Shown: in pieces, positions 11,709 through 23,123 of the stretch
How the letters are laid out: every line of letters starts with the position of its first letter
How positions within the stretch are numbered: the first letter of the stretch is position 1
Assembly: GCA_040143965.1 (NCBI GenBank)
Contig: JASJQH010006998.1
Span: 1-27,376, forward strand
Direction: 5' to 3'
From: Basidiobolus ranarum
Taxonomy: Eukaryota > Basidiobolomycota > Basidiobolomycetes > Basidiobolales
DNA length: 27,376 nt
Notes under the pieces: generated by a model
What the model saw: only the letters and a program-made list of their open reading frames with translations
The model's database searches: none
What the model was told of the DNA's origin: nothing
Position numbers and translations under genes: made by a program

Positions 11709-14004
11709 TTAATTTCGGCTTGATGCCAATCTATTTCTACTTAGCTCGTTTTCAAACTCAAGGTCTTTCTGCGTAATTTTAGACATTCGTTTAGATAAGA
11801 GTGCTACTCCGGCGAATATCACTAGCACTCCTAGTGTAAACATGCCATACTGAAACGCACTAAAATCCACAAACTCGTTGTAGTAAATACCTGATTTAGA
11901 TCCATTAGAATAAGTTTTACTTGAGATGAGAAGTACTGGCAAAGTAACAAATATTGTTTCTTACCTCCGCCGATAATATCAAAGACAGTCCAAATTACGT
12001 AGAAAACTGGAACTTGTAGCATGGCATCATATCTCTGTAATCCCATATTGATCCAGTAAACTTGTGAGAATGCAGTAACTACTGTCACAATTAAAATAAC
12101 CCAGGCTAGAGGGCGGTTGAATTGATTTTCTTTCTGAAATATTGATACAGACAGCAGGTTAATCAGCGATTTCGCGAACAGTGTAGTCATAGTTGCCATC
12201 ATAGCACCCAAAGCTGCATAGCACAAGGGAAGTACTTTACGAATAGGCCAAGATGTTCGTGGTATAGTTTTTGTTAAACTTGGGATAAACGATATTCTTC
12301 TATATTGATGAATTAAACGGTCCCAGTAGATCTGAATTGGTGTTCGTTTTTTCATGGAGTTAAATTCTCTGGGTTTATTTTGTACCCCTGGCCCGTCGGA
12401 AATGATCGGGTGCTCACTTCCACTATCGTGGTAATCACTAGACTCCATGCTCGACTCTCGATCGTCGTTGTTATCTACTCTCAAGGTACTGTTGATTCCT
12501 TCAGTCTGAGGTGTTTCGTAAGAGGACAACGTATTGTCTCGGTTGCGTAATGAATCCTGGACGGTGGATAGAGGGACCGGTGCATTATCATTAGAATATG
12601 GTTGACCTTGTTCTGGCTGAATGATCATAGGTGTATCGACATCTTCAGGGGTAATGTTTTTCTCCATGATTTTGATGTAGAAGAATGACAATACGATGAA
12701 GAAAAATATTAACACGATATAGATAATTGTCGATGTTTGCTTGAACAGATTCAACAACACACACAACCGGTAATCTAATCAAGAATTGATACTGTTAACC
12801 AAAGTTGCTTCCAAAATGGAATGGTGATTCAATTGGGAAATGATGCTATGTACCAACCTTGGACAACTACCCCCGAAAACACAACTACTAGTACACATCC
12901 GCCAATGATCACCACCACGCCGATAATGTCGAATTTCCCTAACTTCTCTTTGTTCATGATGGGCGCAATGATTACATTGGTAACTAAGGAGATGGCTCCT
13001 AACGGTGCCACTAAAGATTGTGGGGCAAATTGTAATGCGACGAAGTTAAGAAAACTAGCAGCTATATAGATAACAAATCCCACCACCCAAATCTTAAAAA
13101 ATATATTGAGTTTAGCAGTGAAGCTTTTAGAATCATCAGGAGTTTTATCAGAAATTAACTGACCGGATTGACTCTGGAAGTGCTGTAAGCCAATCTATGG
13201 ATTAAACTGGAATTCGCATTGATATTGGGTAAGCTCCCGGAGCTGTTTTGTCGTGTTAATTTTTTTCTCTCTTGGCTTTTTCTCAGTGCGTACTTTTGTA
13301 GGTTAAGACCTATATTTAATGTAGTACCACCAAGCAATACTAGTACAACACCAATCCAAATGGAGTGCTTGTCGTTATTGTCTTTACACACTCCAATTTC
13401 TGTAACTCCCCTTTGTTGAGACGAGGAGCTGTTCTCTATATGGCACCCAGAGCCATCTTGGCAAGGATTCACTTCCCCGGATAATAGATAGCACTTTTGA
13501 TCTAACTGTACTGCATTACAACAAGTACCACTATTTATGTTGTATGGAGCATACGGTAGAGTCCAAGCGCCATCACAAGTTGACTGAATCGTACAGTATT
13601 TTGATGAGCACATATCTGCTGGTGGAGTCATGTTGGCACGTAGGTAGCTGTTGTATGAGGCACATTCTTCTGGAGCTTGACATAACTCTCCTAAATAATT
13701 GAAAATTGAATGAAATTTTAAAATATGCCTGAGATATATCTATTGATATGGATAAGAAAGAACTCTTTGCCTTACCAGCTGCGACTACGTATTGGCACTT
13801 GTTGTGTGAACAGATATAATCACCGATACGGGAGGACTTGAAGTTGGAAGCATCTGAGGGGGTTTTTAATCCGATGCTTGGGTCAACGCAATCTTTGTCA
13901 GTAACACAGGTAGAGGGCGGATAATAGGCCTCTGCCAGTTGACAATAGATAGAAAGAGTCGTAAACACACTGACGGAATACTGGAACAAACCAAGGAAGA
14001 GCAT
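11709..14004 (-). CDS. NIPA/DUF803-type membrane transporter with Cys-rich ectodomain
   Basis: Multi-pass protein of the NIPA family (proposed Mg2+ transporters, DMT fold). Exons on the minus strand are 13776-14004, 12858-13690, 11965-12774 and 11709-11890, about 684 residues. The start has a signal peptide (residues 1-26), then about 150 lumenal or outside residues with 15 Cys. The first transporter helix is near 187-206 (WIGVVLVLLGGTTLNIGLNL). Family hallmarks follow: ALQFAPQSLVAPLGAISLV with IIAPIMNKEKLGKFD, NLFKQTSTIIYIVLI, a Ser/Asp-rich loop, then FSQVYWINMGLQRYDAM and VPVFYVIWTVFDIIGGG, and a last helix. Oddity: in exon 2 the frame must change between about 13158 and 13194, where one base seems missing. 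The alternative is an extra 170 bp intron (13124-13293, GTACGC...AAAAG), which restores the frame but removes the loop after LNLQ. A real mutation, a sequence error or splicing cannot be told apart here. Confidence 0.82.
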
Positions 14005-15720
14005 ATTTGCTAAGACCTACTTCACCGACACCACTCGAATGACAAGAAAGCAAGGGCGATGGGGGTACGTTTTTGATAACGTAGATAAGGAATTAATAGT
14101 GATAAAAGTGAAGATTAAAGCTTCACACAGTACGTTGCAAGAACAGCAAAGAAATTTTGACCGTAGTAGGTGGTTATGGAATTTGAAAGAAAGAGCTCAA
14201 CTATCGAATATATAAATTAACAGTCATGAGCATACGAGGAAAACCAATGTTTGGTTCAAAAAAAAATACCATTATTTTTATCACGTTTGCGATCCTACTA
14301 GACCTTGCCCATGATTCAAATCAAATCAAATCTATAATTTATAGTATATAAAAAACCTTGAATGCATGAAAGAGATACACTATTCAGATCACTAAATCTT
14401 GTTTTCTATTTAGATATAGTTAGTCACGTTGAAAACCAATTTAGGTCACCGAAATAAACGACTGTCACATTTATACAATACACATACATATATTCCTATC
14501 CTGGAGATCGACCATCAATGTCATTGATTTATATATATCACTTAATAAAACCAAAATACTCTTGGAATGTAGAGTAAACGGGGGTAGTTTCTCCGCTCTT
14601 CATGAACGACTACCGAGATCTATTAAATAAGTAAATGCATGCTTGGATTCGAATTTTGAATAGACGTCACCAAAAATCAAAATTTCTCAAATGTGATCAT
14701 CCTTGTGTCACCTGTCCAAGATTCATGTGGAGACAATAAGATGCAGCTCGCATTCAATACCCTAACTGAAAGAGTCGAGGATGGAGTACTGACCCTTTAT
14801 TTCTTTCGAATCTACATGCCCAAGTATTTGCCAAGCCCAAGACTGATGAAATCCGATAAATATCAGCTCTTTAAGAGACCAAGATCAAATGAATAACACA
14901 GGTTCGCAAGGGTGCCTCAACAAACTACTAACATAAGGAGGGAATCTTGGCAACAAGAGGGCGAGTGGTACTACACTATGTTAATATCACTGCATGCCAA
15001 GTTGTCTTTCTGTGATTACAATCAAGAGTTTTATACTTAATTTGAGAATTCTATGGTTTTGAGAGACCGATTATCACTTTCTATATATATCTTTGGAGGA
15101 ATGGTGCTGGCAAATTACTAACCCACTCGAACCGGTATATTAGTGCATTATTTTCCATTATAAGATGTAGAATTATTGAATTGTGGTCATTGTGTAAACC
15201 CAAGAATACTCGGAATAGAAACATGGATGGGTACACTAGACAGGAAATTGGTGAGTGAAAAATTTATACAATAGAGAATGCTAATAAAACATAACAGATT
15301 GTGAACAAGTGAGCAGGGTTCAGTAACAACTTATGCTAAGTTTTAGAGGTATTTAGGGTGAATGCGTACAGCTTGGCAACAGAAGTATCAGAAAAACAGT
15401 GCCAACATGTATACTGGTTACCGAAATGCTAATGAACCTGTATTATTTCTAAGCCAAGAGGCTAGCGGTTTCAATGACAGAGGTGGTCGTAGGCATACTT
15501 GATATGAATTTTGAATGGATACGTATTGATCCAAGTGTATAGGATTTAAATTGAGATCATTCTAAGCTGTTATATATATCGAGTCGGGTTTAAAAGTCCA
15601 AAGCCTACATTGAGGAAGTAAAGCTGGAATGTTGGTGTGGACGGCATGGCATAAGCAGATGAGAGTCAAGTAAAATGGATAGGGTATAGTTTGTATGTTC
15701 AAATGTTTCTGTAGGACTAT
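14005..15720. other. Intergenic between transporter and FAM72 copy A
   Basis: About 1.7 kb holding the transporter promoter and the FAM72-A 3' end. A 67-codon plus-strand frame at 14693-14896 has no recognisable family and no supporting splice partners. Nothing else is seen. Confidence 0.45.
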
Positions 15721-16471
15721 TTAACGGCATGGATTTTCGGCAGGATTCCTCAACCTAGCTTCTTCTTCAGCAGTAGGCAGAAATGCCCAGAGAAGTGGTT
15801 GCAAATCTAAATAAGAAAGCTGAGAAATTTACTGCCAAGTAATTAAAATAGGTATTTCTTGATGGTACCTTTAGGATCAATTCTCTCTGATGCTGTGACT
15901 GAACTAGAGTAGAGCATCCAGTAATGTCCATTGTTGCAATCAGCTAGACAGGAGAAACATGCGGTAGTTACATTATAACCCAGTACATTTCCACTACATT
16001 ATTGAAATATCAAAATAATCTTGGTTAAATATTCAACTTGTATACTCAATAGTGGCAAGATTACCAGCCCAAGCAAGCCACATCCTGAATTTTGCAATTG
16101 CAGTTATTCGTTGTATACTCAGGGCTTATATGCTGAACGCTAAAATAAACGACGTCATTAACAAGCAAACAACCTCCGGGTTAACAAAGAATAAATGCAT
16201 ACCCTAAAGGCATAGAATCTGTAGAGTACAATTCGACTCTAGTATCAGCAAGTAGAATGGCTTTCATTCCACGTAAGCATACAGTGGTCTGGCAGGAGCG
16301 ACAAGACAATATGCAAACAGTTTTGCTTCTAAATTGTGGAAGAACATTCTGGCTGCCCATAAGGGAGTTGATATTACTCATGTTTCTGAGATTATTTCCT
16401 CGTGAGTTCAGATGTTCGCTTATATGGATTGTACGGTGGATTCTTTGAGAGGAATGATGTATAGGTGCCAT
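15721..16471 (-). CDS. FAM72: FAM72 family protein, copy A
   Basis: Small cysteine-rich protein of the FAM72 family. Human FAM72A binds the uracil glycosylase UNG2; the fungal role is unknown. Four exons: 16203-16471, 16065-16139, 15869-15993 and 15721-15806, with introns of 62-75 bp. All phases close at 184 residues (human 149). Clear matches to the human protein are SCRSCQTTVCLRGMKAILLA, VELYSTD, CNCKIQDVACLGCGNVLGY, CFSCLADCNNGHYWMLYSS, and the tail LLWAFLPTAEEE. Likely zinc-binding Cys are C57/C60, C103/C105, C112/C115 and C127/C130/C134. The N-terminus is about 35 residues longer than in human. M31 (MSNINSLM) or M38 may be the true start, and the usual core begins near residue 45. W163 matches human W125. 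A paralogue lies at 22495-23123 beyond the kinesin. Confidence 0.87.
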
Positions 16472-17629
16472 TTAAGAACTAGATTACCTGGTTGAGCCGA
16501 TCGATTATGCTCTATTTGACTCGAATCAAGCTGAATGAGATACACAACAGGATTTTGCAGTTTAAACGATGTATATTGGTTTTTACGGTAGTTATTGGCG
16601 TAGTTATATCTTTTGGATATTAAGCGTTTATAGATTTAAAGGATGGGTGAGAAATTAGAAACTAAGTAATACTAGCAAGTGCTCACGTTCTTAAAAGGCT
16701 GTATTGAAGACGAGCAAAAGTATAACTAACTTTCAGGGTAATAGGATGTACTTCCGAACAATGGAAGGAAAATTTTCTAATAATAGTGACAGAAATCAAT
16801 GAATGGGAAATAAGAGGCATAGATTTATCGAGGTACTATGTATATATGCGCGAATCGAGATATTTTGCAATAGCACTCCAGTTCATGGTAATCAAATAAC
16901 AGTATTCATTGATTTACCCTCTCAGTCTCCATTACTTTGATGGTCTGATTCTTGGAGACCATTCGAAAGGGAACAAGATTTCTGCGATTGATCAGTTGAT
17001 GGGTCAGCCTTATAGTTGTAACAGAAACTTCCAGTTTTGATCAATTCGGTGAAATCAATAAAGCAATCATGTGGCTAATCTGTGAATCTTGCACAGTGAA
17101 GCTGAAACAGTCCCGCACGTGATCCGGAGAAAGTGGGAATCAAGAGGACCTCAACGTAATAACCTTTGGATTGAGTTATTAAACTAGTGACTAGCGTGAC
17201 GTATACGTATTTTCAGTGAGGACATTTGCAAGTCCAACGTTGAAACTCAACAAATCTGGAGCTACCAAGGAAGGTGCATTTGGATCTTCGATAAATGGAG
17301 ATTGCATATAGGCTTAGATATGATGACACAACCGAGGACCAACTGCTATGGATAGCCAGCGGATGATGCTCCATTGGCTTGGGGTCCAGAACGTGACACT
17401 TTGTCTACTTGACGCCAACGACATTGAGAGGGACTGCTGGTAATCAGAGTTTAAATGCAGCCATAATGTACAATCCGCTTATTGCAAGCGAACACCTGGC
17501 CACTGCTAATTGACCACAGTTCTAGTGCTAATTGTACGCTCTGAATCTATATATGCAAGGTGTGCCGCTAAGTCTAGATAGGATATGATAATAGTAAGAT
17601 TTTAGGTCATCAAGCTAGAGTCGCGTAAT
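16472..17629. other. Intergenic, with possible relic pieces
   Basis: No intact gene. A short plus-strand piece near 17069-17116 reads CESCTVKLKQSR, vaguely like the start of a Zn2Cys6 cluster, but one residue and one Cys short, so I give it little weight. It lies ahead of the transcription-factor-like relic at 17630-18037 and could be its front. Confidence 0.35.
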
Positions 17630-18037
17630 GTGAAAATGCAGGCTTGGATACATTATTCCACTACTAGTGAGTATTTCCAGATACACATGCTTTCCAACTT
17701 CTGTTTCAAGCTCGCCATAATTATCCCTTTCATTAGCCATTGTGTGATAGGCGTCGACTATATCTTGATATATGCCAAACTTTGTACTCGTTTTCTTGTA
17801 GTGGGTGATAGTTTATAAGCATAGACTGACTGAATCTGATATTCCTGAGTCTTCAGAGTGAAGTTATGCGCTATTTCTTATTTCTGAACGACAAAGTCTC
17901 CTGAAAACAAATCTACCGCAGAGCACAAGGCCAAATTGATGCTACAGCCTACACTTAATGACATCCTGAAGCAATACGAAAGATTTGAATCCAACATGAT
18001 AAATGCTGCTTGGCTTATCTCCACTAATACAGGGTGA
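17630..18037 (+). pseudogene. Decayed relic resembling fungal transcription-factor domain end
   Basis: Two plus-strand open pieces in different frames. The first (17630-17818) contains IHMLSNFCFKLAIIIPFI, which resembles the LHMxYYxxxIxLHRPFI helix of fungal Zn2Cys6 regulators. The second (about 17891-18037) contains STAEHKAKLMLQPTLNDILKQY and then ERFESNMINAAWLIST, like the region where these proteins read CLxAARxIxxLLxxYE followed by NAAW. Order and spacing suit the end of a Fungal_trans domain. Intervening stops and the frame change make it a dead copy. No other family fits better, but similarity is judged by eye. Confidence 0.38.
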
Positions 18038-19153
18038 TCTAGTTCAATACAGGCAGATCACATCATAAATGTCACCCCCCCCCTATACTCAATGATTTCG
18101 ACGATATGAGCAACTTCCCCGCAGTACATATACCTAATCATGATTAATTTAATTTCATGTGTTGTGATAAAAGCACTACTGATCAGAAGACAGAATCTAA
18201 CGGAAGTTATTAACTATCGAGCCATGATGGGACTTGTGTGCTTTCTAAACTGCTCTTGGTAGAAATGGAAAATTAAATGTACAGTGTCCCAGAATCCTTT
18301 CATCCCACTAGCAATAATAGTGCCACAAAAATCGCCGATAACTAGCTCCATACTTTTTATTTATTTACAGTTATCACTGATGCTAGAGAGCTCAGACTTT
18401 ATTAGGCTTGCAACTTGCAATCTAATACACAGCTGAACCAGCGAGTTAATGGTGGATTGGTCAAGATACCCCTGAAATATTTATTAAGATTCACATGTGT
18501 TGACATAGTTTTCGCTTGATACCAACGGGCAATGGACAATGTCTATCTTCATTACAGTTTTCTTTTGCGTCTGATTTTTAAGTGACTATTTACATAGATC
18601 TATCTGTAGTGTTACAAGCGATGCCATACACTATGTACATTCTCCGTATCTGCATCTACAATGTATCAATAAATGCTCTTTGATACGATTTTTAATTTAA
18701 TGTGCTCCACCAAGCCACTACAGAGGGCGTAAATTTAATGTCTTGTGTTCAAATTTTCCCATTTTTCCATGCTATTCTTTTAAGTCTCTTCATTACAATA
18801 ACCCCTGGCCTGAAAGCATGCAGGCATCAAATGCATAGTTTCACTACAGGAATGGGCTGGTTGGGGGATTAAAACCTAATATGTGTCGACGAACCAGCAT
18901 ATTTATCCTAGTTTAAATCCTTCCTATACTTAATTCCTTCAGCATTCGATTCTGTGACTGTATTAATTTGTTGTAATATACTGACTTTAGGCATTGACTA
19001 GTTCTTCTTTCCCCCTTTTAATTACTTCACTTTTATAGGCTCAATACTGAACAAAGCGTGAGTTTCTTAGACAAGACAAGAGTAATTTTCTCCTGTTTCC
19101 CTAAAAGTATCACACTTCTTGTGTAGTTGTAAAATTCTTATTTTAAACTTGCC
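18038..19153. other. Intergenic upstream of kinesin-13
   Basis: About 1.1 kb without a recognisable gene. It contains a run of nine C at 18075-18083 and, close to the kinesin start, a pyrimidine-rich stretch around 19001-19020 that may belong to its promoter. No TATA box stands out. Confidence 0.45.
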
Positions 19154-22100
19154 ATGGCAACCAATTATGAGAGTAAAATCGTACTAAGACCGCCGTTGAA
19201 TTTTTCTAAGGTACATTTTTTATATTGACTTTATATTTTACGCTCACACAGGGCGTCTTTAGTGGATTCTTCCATTCTAAAGCAGCCAAAAAATAATAAA
19301 AACCTTCGCAGAAAATTTACTAATTCGTTTCTCTTTGGTATTACCTTTCACAGCCATTGAGTGGACGGTTTTTACAAAATCGACAGCATGGTGAGGAGAC
19401 AGTCTCCAATTCCAATTCGGGTAATAAAAGCGAAGATACTGATTCTGGTCCAAGTAACGAACTCGGCTTCAACAAATTTAGTGGGAGTGCAACTCTATCT
19501 CGCTCCACACGCAGTAAAATCGGTTTACCACCACCTTCAACCACTTTCAAAGGCAACACCAAGTTGGCCGAACCTTTGAACGAAGCAAATACACCTGAGA
19601 CTTTAATCGTATCAAACTTAGTAATGTCTATGAAGGAAGAAGCAATATCCCGAGATAAACCCAATGATCCATATATTATTAATAGCAACAAAGCGCTACT
19701 TCTAAACAGAAAAAAAGAGACAAATCAACGATCACCAATACCTACCCGCAACAAATTAAATTTAGCTCCATCTAAAACCGCAATGGTAATAGATAAAATG
19801 AAGCAAGAAAGAGAAGAGCGTAGAACCCGGTTCGCTGAAGCAAGAACACAAAAACAGCAACAACAAGGAGAGGCTTTTGAAGTAGCTAGATATGTTGAGA
19901 TGATCAATGAAATTCGTGTAGAATTAGACACTAAAATGGTAGGATCTAGACGAAGATCAATCGGTAATGGTGCCTCTAACACTGGTAAAGATGTATCCAT
20001 ACAAGTGTGTGTAAGAAAAAGGCCATTAAGTAGCAAAGGTAGTGAAAGAAGAAATATTCCCTAGATTGATATGTTTCAACTCAAAAACTGTTTCTTAAAT
20101 TAGAAAGCAACTCTCATGCATTTGATATTGCAACCTCCGTGCCTAGCAAGCATCGCAATACGCTAAGTAGGGTGTATGTTCACGAGCCCAAATCCCGGCT
20201 GGATCTCACCAAAACCATTGAAACTCAATGGTTCGACTTTGATGAAGTCTTTGATGAAAACAGCTCCAACATGCAAATTTATCGAGTGGTTGGAAAGCCA
20301 TTAGTGGAGAAATTGTTTGAAGGAGGTAACTCTACTTTGTTTGCCTATGGTCAGACAGGAAGTGTAAGTATTATTGGCTTGGTTCCTCACTATATAACTC
20401 ATTTGCAAGAACTAATGTGAGGTATATTCTATTTTTTCTTACACAAAGGGCAAAACACACACGATCTTCGGCTCTTCGGATGGTCAGAATCCAAATGTAG
20501 GAGTTTATGAGTATGTGTGCAGAGACTTATTTCGCATGAAAGAAAATTACGGTGGTGGAGCATTAACAATAACGATGTGCTTTTTTGAAATCTATGGTGG
20601 CAAAGTATTTGATTTGTTTAGTGAGAAGGCGTCGGTAAATATCTTAGAAGATGGAGCGGGGAATATTCAAATAGTTGGTTTAAATGAGATCTCGGTAGCC
20701 TCTCTAGATGAGATGTTGAAATGTATCGAGCGTGGAAACCAATCACGTACCACCGCCTCCACAGAGGCTAATGCAACATCCTCTCGGTCGCATGCAATAT
20801 TTCAAATCATATTGCGTGATTCATGTGGTTCTCCTCTGAGTAAATTCTCACTCATTGATTTGGCAGGCTCCGAACGAGCTTCAGAAAGTGGCTCGACAAC
20901 TAAGCAATCCCAATTCGAAGGGGCAGAGATCAACAAGAGCTTGTTAGCTCTGAAGGAATGTATTCGTGCCTTGAGTATTTACGGTGATTCTAAAAACGGG
21001 CATGTTCCATTTAGAGGTAGCAAGTTAACCCAGGTATTAAGAGACGCATTGACCGGACCTCGTTCAAATACCGTGGTTATTGCAAATATCTCACCAAGCT
21101 CTCTCAGCTGCGAGCATACATTAAATACACTAAGATACGCGGGGAGAGTCAAAGATTTAAAGAGTGGTACTGTAGCGTACAACTCAGGTAAAAAGTCTAC
21201 ATCCTCTAACAAACCTTATCTGAGTCCTGAAACACCTTCCTCAGTCAGCGAGCAAGATCAAGACACTGATGAAGATCAATCTACGTTTTCAAGTGGAAAC
21301 ACCGACTCGGAAGAGTTCATTAGCATGAAGGAAGAGGAGTTGTTTACTCCGAAATTTACTGATGTTGACAATACAGCGCCACCGATAGAAGTGTTCCGTC
21401 AGAAATTAGCATCTTTACAAAGACCGGGAATTTCTAATACTGAGAAAAATTATGGATGGAGGTTTAAACAAAGTGAACCAAATCCAGAGCATCAAGCTAC
21501 GAATGAACAGATATCTCTTAATCCTACAATACCAACCGTACATACCCATGAAATATCCTTTCAACCCATTTTGCCAATGGCTAATGTGGCACGAGGAGCT
21601 TGCACATCACAGGAGCAAATACGAGAAGCCAACATGGAAAAAGGCAACAAACTTATCAAAGAAAATACTAAAGAAATAACCCGTGTGAACACCACCTCGA
21701 TCCCTAAATCCAGTAGAATACTCCGTAACATAAATAACACTAATAACGACATCAGCATTTCACCCAGACACAAATTACAAATACCAGTCAAAACAATTGA
21801 TACGAACCCCCTGACACCTCCACCGCCATTCGACCCACCCACACTGTCAGTTTCAACCGAACCCTCCAAAACATCCACCATTAATAATGCAGAACTACAG
21901 GAGGCTTTGGATCGGTTATTAAAACAACAGGTTTATACTATTGGAAGTGTAGATAAGTTGGGTGACCAAGAGAAAAGGATGCTTCAGGAAGTCAACCATA
22001 TAGATGCAGCATCAATTATCGACTACCCTCACCAACTGGAAGAGATCCTGACAGAGAAGATCGCCATATTAGCAGCTTTCAAAGATTTAGTCCTTGAATT

Positions 22101-22161
22101 CAAACAGAAATCAAGGCAAGCCGTTGCTTGGGAAAAGCTAAAGACTGCTGGACTAGAATGA
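19154..22161 (+). CDS. Kinesin-13 family motor (microtubule depolymerase type)
   Basis: Kinesin-13 motors remove tubulin from microtubule ends rather than walking. Four exons: 19154-19210, 19354-20038, 20104-20363 and 20449-22161, giving 904 residues. An N-terminal basic, Ser-rich region with KMKQEREERRTRFAEAR (about 150-165) precedes the internal motor (about 233-573). Seen motifs are IQVCVRKRPLSSKES, VHEPKSRLDLTKTIE, P-loop GQTGSGKT (330-337), switch I NATSSRSH (442-449), switch II DLAGSERAS (471-479) and INKSLLALKECIRAL (about 495-509), the kinesin-13 form of helix 4. The tail is Pro/Ser/Thr-rich with a helical end. Intron 3 splits the P-loop codons between GQTGS and GKT. The class-specific KVD loop motif reads RLD (279-281), and DLAGNERG reads DLAGSERA. 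Exon 1 (MATNYESKIVLRPP) is inferred from phase and the lack of an ATG at the head of exon 2, so the N-terminus is the weakest part. Confidence 0.9.
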
Positions 22162-22494
22162 AGGGAAGCTTTCTTCAAGTGTCCACTATATTTATCCCAT
22201 ATACACACCAATAACGTGCTTAAGAAACCAACTATTTTGATAAGATAATTCTTCAGTTTTGTTTTAGCCGAAACTTATTTCTCTAGCTTTCAAGAATAAA
22301 TATCAGTATTCTTTCAAGAGGAGCTTACTTTTACCGAACGTACAGAAAACTCCCAATTTAATGAGAAAAGACTTTCTAACCCTGACAAAGAGATAAATGG
22401 ATCTATTTACAACGATACAAGCAAAGATTATGCTCAAGTTGAATGGCTTGAGTAAACAAATGGCTATTTATAGAAGAATGTAATGAGGTAAAAT
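22162..22494. other. Convergent spacer (kinesin-13 / FAM72 copy B)
   Basis: 333 bp between two genes that end towards each other. It should contain both 3' untranslated regions. No open frame or repeat is seen. Confidence 0.5.
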
Positions 22495-23123
22495 TTATCG
22501 CTCCACAATCTGCGTTTCTAGGTTCACTGGTGTCTCCAATTCGTGTAGATCATGGCCCCAAAATAAATACTCATTTTCTAGATTATTGGTTTAAGGTAAC
22601 TTTCAATATCAGTGCTGCAAAAGGAAAGATACTTGGGTAAATCTACCTGAACTCAATAGAGCAAAGGATTTAACTTCGGTTGCATTATAAACCCAGTTAT
22701 GACCTGTCTGCGTCACCATGCATCTAAAGCAAGGACGTAAAATGGTGAATCCCACCGTGTTTCCACTAAAGAAATGAAAATTTTAACCAAAATACTACAC
22801 TTAAAGAAACAAATGATAGCAATTTACCAGAGTAAACATAATAAATCCTGTACGCCACAGCTACAAATCCGAAAGCATATAGGCTGCTCTTCATTTGTAT
22901 CACAAAGTTCGGACTTTAAGTCGGTCGTATATAATGACTCTGCTTGGTCATAAGGATATGCCTGAAAAAGTGGATGAACGTTGGTAAAGGAAACAAATAA
23001 ATCCAAGTTAACTCAATTTTATACTACCTTTAATCCTCTGTTGGTAAAGTGCGCACCGCAATGCGAGCAATACAAAGAATATATTTTTCGTTCAAACTTA
23101 GTACACACTCGTAACAAAGCCAT
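22495..23123 (-). CDS. FAM72 family protein, copy B (divergent)
   Basis: Second FAM72-type gene. Four exons: 23028-23123, 22828-22961, 22647-22765 and 22495-22577; introns are 62-69 bp. All phases close at 143 residues, close to human FAM72A (149). Start MALLRVCTKFERK is the first ATG in frame. The pattern follows the family: YCSHCGAHFTNRGLK, then a divergent AYPYDQAESLYTTD, ICSCGVQDLLCLLCGNTVGF, CFRCMVTQTGHNWVYNATEV, and the tail EYLFWGHDLHELE. Cys pairs C19/C22, C65/C67, C74/C77 and C89/C92 are kept, but the third Cys of the last group (human C96) is Thr, and the RGMKAVLLAD block is replaced. Introns 2 and 3 sit at the same codons and phases as in copy A: inside the last Cys of CLxC, and just before the tail exon. 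Intron 1 is elsewhere. W123 equals human W125. Function unknown. Confidence 0.82.

Noticed and set aside
12821-13069. 82-codon plus-strand frame
   Set aside because: Antisense shadow of the transporter's conserved helices.
17069-17116. Possible Zn2Cys6 cluster start (CESCTVKLKQSR)
   Set aside because: Spacing is one residue short, the third Cys is Gln and a stop follows; too weak to call alone.
19341-19691. 116-codon minus-strand frame
   Set aside because: Antisense shadow of kinesin exon 2, with no hydrophobic or domain pattern that makes sense.
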